A DNA stretch of 64,000 nucleotides from Telmatactis stephensoni (lineage: Eukaryota; Cnidaria; Anthozoa; Actiniaria; Isophelliidae), in NCBI GenBank assembly GCA_029948255.1, contig JALIZF010001838.1, forward strand, positions 532,001 through 596,000, written 5' to 3'. This document shows, one piece after another, positions 56,815 through 64,000 of this stretch (the stretch's first letter is position 1; each line of letters starts with the position of its first letter). Made by a program: the position numbers and the translations under genes. The notes below the pieces were generated by a model. The model saw nothing but the letters and a program-made list of their open reading frames with translations, ran no database searches and was not told the DNA's origin.

Positions 56815-57160
56815 ACCCACCCACTTAATTACAAGCACCCCTTGCTACAAAAAGACAACTTAATAACAAACATAAATAATAATAAATTATATGAAATAAC
56901 TTGTAAGAACGAATGTCGTCTTGGTTGAAAACAATAGTAAGTCTTTTATAAAAAAATGACTTAAGTTTCTTTTTAAATGATTCTAGCAAGCTTTCAGATT
57001 TAATATGCTCTGGAATAGCATTCCACAAATTAGAAATGCGAACAAAATACGAGTCACGAAACAGGGAGGTTCTAGCAAAATTATTCTTTAGAAAAAGACC
57101 TGACGAGCCACGACCCGACCCTAATAACGGCTGCGAAGGAGACTAGCTCATGATGGTTCT
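56815..57160 (-). pseudogene. LINE ORF2 C-terminal fragment
   Basis: Minus-strand peptide with GLFLKNNFARTSLFRDSYF and RISNLWNAIPEHIKSESLLE, then SFKKKLKSFF. This is the characteristic ending of CR1/L2-type ORF2 proteins (NLWNxLPxxI...SFKxxLK). It begins only 25 bp past the GPCR stop, so it may serve as GPCR 3' UTR. Confidence 0.75.
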
Positions 57161-57185
57161 AATGGTAATCTACATGAAGAACCTG

Positions 57186-58217
57186 TTATTCTCCTGCCGG
57201 AGGATTCGTATTCATTCCAATAAACCTAGCTAATTTTCTCTTCACTCCATATCGGATATACGACAGTCTAAGTGAAAAGACGATCGGGTTTATTAAGGAT
57301 TGAAGATGGAGAAATGTACTACCAATTGGAAAGGCTAGGTACTCATAATCAAGGGTGAAGCCCATTCCATGGACCAGTGCAATGATCACAGCTATGGTCT
57401 GTGGAAGCGCCAAGACAAAGTTCTCCAACACCATTAACCCCACTGCGAAACATCTTTTGATCTCCTTCAATTGATCTTGTATACTTTGCGCTCCTTGAAC
57501 AGCCACTATTTGCGCTGTAATGTTTTTTTGATGACGAAACGCGGCCAGTTGGACTTTTCCAGTGCAAAAGATTATGATGACAACAAACAAACTCGCCATT
57601 ACTAGACTTGGTAAAATGGCGGTGGATGAAAAAGTATTTGAATGGTTTCTGATAATTGCAACTGTGTTAGTTATTATAATAGTTGGTATTAGTACCCACA
57701 ACAATGCAGTTGCGACCATTACTTTGTTCTTAGTTATGTAAGTGCCGTAAAAGAATGGATGTTCTATGTTGAGGTACCTTTCAACAGACATAATTGAGAC
57801 AATCAAAAGAGACCAAACTGTACAGAGCATTAGGGATACAATGTATGCACAGTGTAAGGAACAGAGATACGAACACTCTATTGACTGACAAATGTTCTTA
57901 GCAGCAAATAGCGGCTCTACCACAAATCCTACTAAGAAATCGGTGACAGCTAAAACAGCAAGCAACAAATTGGAGGGGACAGATCGAAGATCTTCGTCCT
58001 CAAGTACTGTCCATATCACCAGTAGATTGATGACACAGGTAGGTACGGCCATGATGGAATTGATGGTAGACAAGGTGATCCACGTTGGGACAACGGTGCT
58101 TGGGTAACTTGCTGGATCACGTAACTCGAATGCGAAAGGTATCCAACATGTGGCATTGGTTGGGACCGCAGATAATGAAGGTGGAAAACGATGCTCTGTG
58201 GGAATTATATCACCCAT
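57186..58217 (-). CDS. Class A (rhodopsin-family) G protein-coupled receptor, single exon
   Basis: 343 aa, complete, intronless. The extracellular N-terminus (1-46) has a glycosylation sequon NAT at 21. Seven hydrophobic segments lie at about 47-72, 83-105, 118-143, 166-189, 200-222, 257-281 and 293-317. Hallmarks: LAVLAVTD in TM2 (Asp93), Cys residues before TM3, SVERY (146-148, the DRY position), Pro272 in TM6 in place of a full CWxP, and NPIVF (310-314) in place of NPxxY. The cytoplasmic tail is short. Intronless class A receptors are an expanded group in anthozoans, often annotated by best hit to amine, adenosine or melanocortin receptors. Ligand cannot be deduced, so no symbol is given. 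Confidence 0.94.
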   Translation of the reverse strand: MGDIIPTEHRFPPSLSAVPTNATCWIPFAFELRDPASYPSTVVPTWITLSTINSIMAVPTCVINLLVIWTVLEDEDLRSVPSNLLLAVLAVTDFLVGFVVEPLFAAKNICQSIECSYLCSLHCAYIVSLMLCTVWSLLIVSIMSVERYLNIEHPFFYGTYITKNKVMVATALLWVLIPTIIITNTVAIIRNHSNTFSSTAILPSLVMASLFVVIIIFCTGKVQLAAFRHQKNITAQIVAVQGAQSIQDQLKEIKRCFAVGLMVLENFVLALPQTIAVIIALVHGMGFTLDYEYLAFPIGSTFLHLQSLINPIVFSLRLSYIRYGVKRKLARFIGMNTNPPAGE

Positions 58218-58594
58218 ACTGTTTCATCTCTAGAAAACGAGGATGCAGAACAACATAAGAGTTAAACAAAAATTATTGTGAACGCGATATCATATGATAA
58301 TTAATTGAAGTTTATAAGTTTATATATTATACAAATGATTTCTACCGCCGTTCATCCAAAACCCCATGCATAGCGTGCTAACTATTTATCTGATGTTTAC
58401 TGAAAGTTTACATTTTCTTAAAGCTGACTAAATGTGTTTTCACATATAGCAGTTATTATTTCACCATTTCTAATATTTCGTTTATAGCCCGGCCTTGACA
58501 ATTTTCGAATTTAACAGTGTGTTATGATTTTAAAATAGTTTTGCATTACTTTTTTATTCGACTACAATAATCATTTAAATGAACAGAGCAATAC
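58218..58594. other. GPCR upstream region
   Basis: AT-rich, with no coding sequence or clear promoter motif. It should hold the promoter and 5' UTR of the minus-strand GPCR. Confidence 0.5.
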
Positions 58595-58848
58595 ACTGGA
58601 AATTTTTGCTCATTCACGCAGTCCTACGATTGGAAATATCTAGGAAATTACATCTTCCTATGATAGGAACTGGACAAAAAATACATATTTCCTAGAGTTC
58701 CTAGATATTTCCTATCATAGGAAAATGAAAAGGTAGGAAATATCTAGGAAAATGCAATTTCCTATGATAGGAAATATCTAGGAAATATGTAGGAAAATGC
58801 AGTTTCCTAGATATTTCCTATAATAGGAAATGAGCAAAAATTTCCAGT
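58595..58848. mobile_element. Foldback MITE with TAGGAAATATCTAGG subrepeats
   Basis: Ends ACTGGAAATTTTTGCTCATT / AATGAGCAAAAATTTCCAGT. The interior holds about eight TAGGAAATATCTAGGAAA-type words in both orientations, forming several alternative hairpins. Confidence 0.85.
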
Positions 58849-59216
58849 AATATTTGATCTTTAATTATCAATTCATTTTGAAATAATTTACAAATCCTAC
58901 AATCTATATAATTGGTTAAAAAGTGTGCGATTAATTCCTAAATCGTATATTTTTCATACTGTGTACTGTTAATCACACACTTTTTTCAGCTAATCACAAA
59001 ACAGTTTTTTTCTTATCAGTCAATTAAATAGGATAATCAAGCAAGCTATTCTTTTGAATGTTTTTTACAAGACTTTGATTTAAATAAAAAGGGCTTTTCT
59101 TTATATATACTGATTCTCTTATTTGACTAAAATAGGATTTTAAGTGGTAATTAAACGGAGTGGGGTGTAATTTTGGGCCAGAAATCATACTCGTGATTGA
59201 CAAATTGTTATCACTC

Positions 59217-59361
59217 CAGGGGCGTATCCAGAATATTTCAAAGGGGGGGTCACACTTCCAATTTCTCAATCTTTCTCTAGTCAGATTCTTTTATTTCTAT
59301 CATCTTTTTGTTTTCAAAGGGGGGTCACGGGCACCCTAGGACCCCCCTGGATACGCCCTTG
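59217..59361. mobile_element. hAT-like MITE with CAGNGGCG ends (copy 3)
   Basis: 145 bp. Begins CAGGGGCGTATCCAG and ends CTGGATACGCCCTTG. Perfect 5-bp duplication CACTC at 59212-59216 and 59362-59366. Confidence 0.83.
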
Positions 59362-59945
59362 CACTCGTATGAGTTTGGCCCAAATTGCACTCCACTCAGT
59401 TTCTTTGTATAGGTAGTCCTACGGTTTCGAGTTCAGTTTGGAATTAATTTGCACAAGTGTGTTTTTCAAAGATTATCAAAATTGTATCAAAGGACCAAAA
59501 ATGTATTTTTCCCGAGGAAAGTTCATCAAATCAAAAATGTATTGCTTAATATTTTAAAAACTTACAGTTTTGACGAGTCCAGCCAGTCAGCCTTCGGGCG
59601 TGTTGTACGATTTCTGAAGTCAAATCTTTAGTAGCAAAATCTGTGTTTATCTTTCCTCTTCTGTCGAAATGAGGATAAAACATATATTTCCAGGTTTTCA
59701 AATCCCAGCTTGGATTTTTCAAGAGAAAAACTGAGTCTGTTCATTTAATACTGTGAATTTTTGGCAAATCTTGACAGTTTGCTGACGAGTTTAACGGACG
59801 GTCTAAAAAAGTATATAATATAATAATAATAATAATAATTATGATTTATTGAGTCCCAATTCCCAAGGTTCATGCATGAGCACTTCACAAATGTGTTCAA
59901 AAAAATCAGTATGTTAAATCAAGAAGAAAATTTATAAAATTTTAT

Positions 59946-60147
59946 TTACCACCGTGTGCATAATTACGCGTCCAGCCAGCCTAAAGTCTTGATTGGGATT
60001 TGGTCAATAGGCTGCCGGAAAGCCAGCAAAGTGTACAGACATTGTATAGAAAACTCCGCCTCTGTCTGGATTTTTGGTAGCCTATTGACCAAATTCCCAA
60101 TCGAGACTTTAGTCTGGCTGGACGCGTAATTATGCACACGGTGGTAA
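59946..60147. mobile_element. 202-bp MITE with about 70-bp near-perfect arms
   Basis: TTACCACCGTGTGCATAATT continues through ACGCGTCCAGCCAG and TTGGTCAATAGGCT, all mirrored at the right end. The short unique centre contains GAAAACTCCGCCTCTGTC. Confidence 0.88.
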
Positions 60148-61120
60148 AAAAAGATTTAAAAACATGCTCTTGTTCGCGATAAAATATTGCTGTTATTTAC
60201 AACTTGTGGTCTGTAAATGCCATGACCGAGATTCAAATACCAAAAATAGGTCGTTATTATGCGAATAGTGAATCATCGAAACAATCACAAAGTAACATTC
60301 AAATCATCCTTCTGATAGTTAAAAAAGTAGACTAGCGAGTGATCTAGTTAGGGCGGCTGCGCCGGTGTACAAAATAAAACAAGGGATGAATGTAAAAAAG
60401 GGGACAACTTACTGACGTTTCGTTAGCCCTTCGTCGGAGCAAAAAAGAGAGAGGAGAAAAGAAGACTCAGAATTAAAGGCTAAGCCTTCAAATGGCCGTA
60501 AGTTAAATCCTTTTTTACGGTGTTACAAGTTTCCATTGGTCCCTTCTGATAAATAGTCATCCGAGCGAGTTGCCCAAATCCTATAATTTTTTTTTGATCA
60601 TATGATTGACAGATTGAAAATTAAATAAAAAAGTAGATATTCGTGATAGTGTAGATAAATGAGTTCAAAATTATTTCGTTCTACAATCATTTACCTCAGA
60701 AAAATGTGGCACCGAGTACAAATCTGACGTCTACGTCTATATACATTTGGTCTCTCCATTTTCACCACACTCCTATTCGATTCAGCTCTATTCACTCACT
60801 TCTTTATCCGATGAGATTGTATAAAATGTTTTTAACTGACCTGTGTTGTGAAATTGTTCTGTTCTTTGTACGGTATAGGTTCTTTAGAGAGCAATGAAAG
60901 AGCTCGAAAATAACTCGAAACTCTGTCGATACATCAAAGTGAAGCGCCGAAAAATCTTATTGGTTAGCGGTATTCAAAGTTGTCTAAAAGATGTCAAAAA
61001 GTAATCAAAAACTTTGTGGTAGTGACAACGGTTCGAAGCGTAGCACTGTAATACTTTTTATTTTTATTTTCATTTTTACTTTCATTTTTATATTTGTTTT
61101 CATTTTGATATTTATTTTCC

Positions 61121-61126
<6 letters not shown>
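60148..61126. other. Intergenic, retroelement-like remnant, no gene seen
   Basis: GACGTTTCGTTAGCCCTTCGTCGGAG at about 60412-60438 resembles words near retroelement ends, but no coding part is attached. The remainder is AT-rich, with a TTTTTATTTTCA-rich tract at 61055-61125. Confidence 0.4.
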
Positions 61127-61154
<28 letters not shown>

Positions 61155-61189
61155 CTATTTATTTATTTTTTATTCATTCATTTATTTAT

Positions 61190-62710
61190 AGAACAATAGA
61201 ACAATATACGACTAATATGCAACTATAAAAGTCATAAAACGATGTATCAATATGCAAAACAATATACTCTATACGTAGCCTGATTCTATTTTCATCAGTT
61301 ATATTCTTAATAGAAATGTGGATAGAACTATGGGGATAAATTAATAAATTAGTTCCTTGTAAGCCTCTCTGAAATAGTGATGTCGTGAACTTGCTGAAAT
61401 TGTCCTCTTTCCTGGTGTGCTCTGGTAGATTATTCCAGATCTTTGGAGCGGCTGCTGTAAATGATGTCCCCAAGCTAAGAGTACGCTTGAACTTGGCTGA
61501 CGGGTTTTGCAGGAGGATGCTACTATTGGAACGCAGGTTATAGCGTGAACACTAACGTTTATGAAGTTCATTAAATCCTCTGGAGCTAGATTGTGAATAG
61601 CCTTGAAGGTGATCACTGAAATTTTATAGCCAACTTGGAACCTCACAGGCAGCCAATGCAAGGCATACAGCACTGGTGTTATACGACAGTGTTTAGGTGT
61701 GTACGTTATGAGTCTTGCTGCAGAGTTCTGAATACGTTGTAATTTTGCGGAGAGGTGCACAGCTGGAACTCCATACAAGAGGGCATTGCACAAGTAATTT
61801 AGTGGAGTCACTTGTTAAGAACTTCCTTATTTGCCTGATGTTATGAAGATGATAGTAGACAGATTGGCATATATTGGTAAGTTAAAAAATTGAACGAGAC
61901 TTACCTGTAAGTTGAAGTCGAAGTTTGATTGTAATTCTATCAGTCACCAGGTACTAAAAACTGAGTTAGCGCAGGCGCAATGCTATCTCACGTGTTCTCA
62001 GATGTTCGATGTTCACTTTATCCAGTTGTTGCCACGTACCAATTAAGATGATCTCTGTTTTGTCTTCATTAAGCTTCAGCTGATCTACTGCCATCCAGGT
62101 TGTGATGCTTTCAATGAAATCCTGCACAGCACTCAGCATTCGTCTGATCGACATCAGAGTTTGGCATAAAAGACAAATATAGCTGGGTATCATGTGCGTA
62201 TGCATGTACGTTTGGAAGGTGGGCCTTGATTACTTCAAACAGTTTACTAGCATATATATATTCTGAATACCAAGGGTCCCAGACACGAACCTTTGGGCAC
62301 ACCATGAGGCAAATCGAACTTCTTGGAATATAGCAGCCCTCAAAGCAGATGCGCTGGGATCTACCAGCTAAGTAAGATGCGAACTATCGCAGTGCAGTCC
62401 CATGCAGTTATTCCAAAGCTAGCTTCAAGTCGTTTAAGTAGCACTCGATGGTTGAATGTGTCGAATGCCGCGCTCAAGTCAAGGAGTACCAACAGTGTCA
62501 CCCTTTACCGATCCATATTCAGCAAAATGTCGTTATGCACTTTAAGCAGGGTCGTCTCGGTGCTGTGACCTGCACGGTAAGCAGACTGCAGTAAAGGATA
62601 AAGCCGGTGCGTCATCATATGCTTATGAGTCTGATTGAAAACCGCACGCTCAGCTAGTTTTGATATAAATTGGAGGTTGCTTTCTTGAGACGCGGGTAAA
62701 AATCTCAACT
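61190..62710 (-). pseudogene. Degraded CR1/L2-like LINE (reverse transcriptase)
   Basis: Minus strand, from high to low coordinates: FISKLAERAVFNQTHKHM and LLQSAYRAGHSTETTLLKV (RT fingers); frameshifts; HAYAHDTQLYLSF where active elements have YADD; MAVDQLKLNEDKTEIILIG; LQRIQNSAARLIT; LPVRFQVGYKISVITFKAIH; and finally SFTAAAPKIWNNLPEHTR. The element ends by a GATT microsatellite (about 61127-61153), as CR1/L2 elements often do. The H-for-D change and many frameshifts make it inactive. No endonuclease is seen, so it is 5'-truncated. Confidence 0.88.
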
Positions 62711-63196
62711 TTCTACACTCGGAAACAAAACAAACTTGAATTTTTTCACATATTTAATGAACGTGTGAACAAGTGCGGCATTAAAAAGTCACTCCTTGAT
62801 TATACTGAGATCCCACGCGTACAAAACGTTGTTCAATTAAACCGAAAACATAATTCTCTAAGTTTCTAACGTTCATCTTTGGTGAACATGCACCTTTGCA
62901 TGCCTCAACTGCCTTTTGTTTATAATGTCTCAGTTTATCCTATACTATACACTCCAAGAAAAACAGCGTGAAAGCCAAGGAACATTTCCTTAGATTCATT
63001 GATCGGTAAACCACAGGAAGCCCAAACCGGACAATTTTTGTATCTGAAATTTCCACCTGATTTATCCCTGATATACATTTTGTAAGATTAGTAAATGTAG
63101 CAACAATTTTACTCACGATGCTCTTAGGTTTGATCAGTTTAAAGCAATTTTGTTAGTTTGGAAAATTTATAAGATAAGAATTTATAGGCACGATTT
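62711..63196. other. Intergenic, no gene seen
   Basis: AT-rich sequence with no recognisable protein, RNA or inverted-repeat structure. Confidence 0.45.
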
Positions 63197-63412
63197 ACAG
63201 ACAAAATCGTTGCATCGCGACCAGCAAATTACAAATTTTGTTTTGATTTTGAGTTTTTCTGAGCCGTCAATCAGTTTGGGGCTGAGCTTCTTTCAAATTA
63301 ACCAATTAGTGAACGAGTTCGTGAAAGCCCCGCCCCCAAGAATGATGGACGGATCAGAAAAGACGAAAATCTTACCGACTTTGGAGGTCGCGATGCAACG
63401 ATTTTCGCTGTA
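63197..63412. mobile_element. Foldback element with AATCGTTGCATCGCGACC ends
   Basis: ACAGACAAAATCGTTGCATC and GCGACC pair with GGTCGCGATGCAACGATTTT near 63385-63405. The interior is unique, with a short open frame that has no recognisable content. Confidence 0.7.
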
Positions 63413-64000
63413 ACGTCTCTTTTCTTTATGACTCATTATATTATACCTTGGTTTCTTTTACTCAGGACACCATAACAGGTGGCCCGTCGAGTTTTTGTGG
63501 CTACTGCCGCACGAAGTAGCCACTATGGTGTCGCGCTACTATCGCACGAAAGACCGGCTGAAGCAACCAGATGATGGTTAACATACAACTTAACTAGAGG
63601 TGTACCGACATCTCTTTTATATCATGCAATGAGCCGTGATTTAAATACTTCTTTCTTTAAAAAACTAATACATAAGTTTAGTATTTTTAGCGACAACTAG
63701 ATAAATTCAGCAATTTCTCTAGGGTAGGTTTAGTGGCTACAGGGATTTTTGAGGGAAATGACAACGATTGACCAAGATTACTAAAGAATTACTATGAATT
63801 TTTCAAGTGCAAAATTTAGCGATTTTGAGGAGCTCCCTAAAATTCGCTAAATTTTGTTGTTGATAAAAATTGTAACCTTAAGGTTTCATAAAAATGTTAT
63901 ATCAAAAATACTGCTCGAGCTTCAAGTAGTCAAGACGCGGTCGCGCAAAAACGACTGAAATACCAAAATAACTTGAGAACGCAAACATCCTAATTGTAAA

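Overview
The window looks like nuclear DNA of an anthozoan cnidarian, most likely a stony coral. This is inferred from AT-rich DNA, compact conserved genes split by short GT-AG introns, an intronless class A GPCR, a sigma-class GST, and a very dense load of small inverted-repeat transposons. There are no operons, ribosome binding sites or other prokaryotic features.

Layout. (1) 1-16074, plus strand: two very long, essentially intronless coiled-coil genes. The first (about 1-4814) is cut by the window start and has a single +1 frame change near 426-457. The second (8910-16074) has a clean 1942-codon ORF. Its C-terminal tail (14722-16074) then continues through four more +1 frame changes; the tail carries clathrin-box-like and DPF motifs. 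(2) 18009-30641: two ribosome-related genes placed head to head, found by reading their exons directly. MRTO4 (mRNA turnover 4, 9 exons, minus, 27146 to 18009) and RPL19 (4 exons, plus, 27403-30641) have start codons only 256 bp apart, so they probably share a bidirectional promoter. (3) 32359-40807, minus: a five-exon sigma-class glutathione S-transferase. Its 5.6-kb first intron holds a LINE relic that was itself broken by a 2064-bp DNA transposon with a 9-bp target duplication. (4) 44101-44520: a decayed SAP-domain protein fragment. (5) 46774-48171, minus: a four-exon gene for a secreted precursor. It has a signal peptide, a very acidic pro-region, a pentabasic cleavage site, and a 94-residue mature domain with 13 cysteines, 35 Lys/Arg and no acidic residues. 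I do not recognise it as a named family; the architecture is that of an antimicrobial-type preproprotein. This is the best candidate for something undescribed. (6) 48245-57160: repeats, a duplicated 200-bp segment about 3.1 kb apart, LINE pieces and foldback elements. (7) 57186-58217, minus: a complete single-exon class A GPCR. (8) 58218-64000: more foldback elements and a degraded CR1/L2-like LINE whose catalytic YADD box reads YAHD.

Mobile DNA dominates the non-coding part. Several families occur in two to four copies and can be delimited by their ends: a TGAAGGGTTC-ended MITE (3 copies), a TAGAGCAGATTTTGT-ended MITE (3), a CACCTATTTC-ended MITE with TA flanks (4), a CAGNGGCGGATCC-ended element with perfect 5-bp target duplications (3), a tRNA-derived SINE (2), and a 1127-bp TIR element present twice around a 300-bp spacer. 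One 59-bp MRTO4 exon is squeezed between two of these MITEs.

All gene models were assembled by hand from splice-site consensus, reading-frame phase and family similarity. Phases sum exactly for MRTO4 (657 bp), RPL19 (594 bp), GST (624 bp) and the secreted precursor (549 bp).
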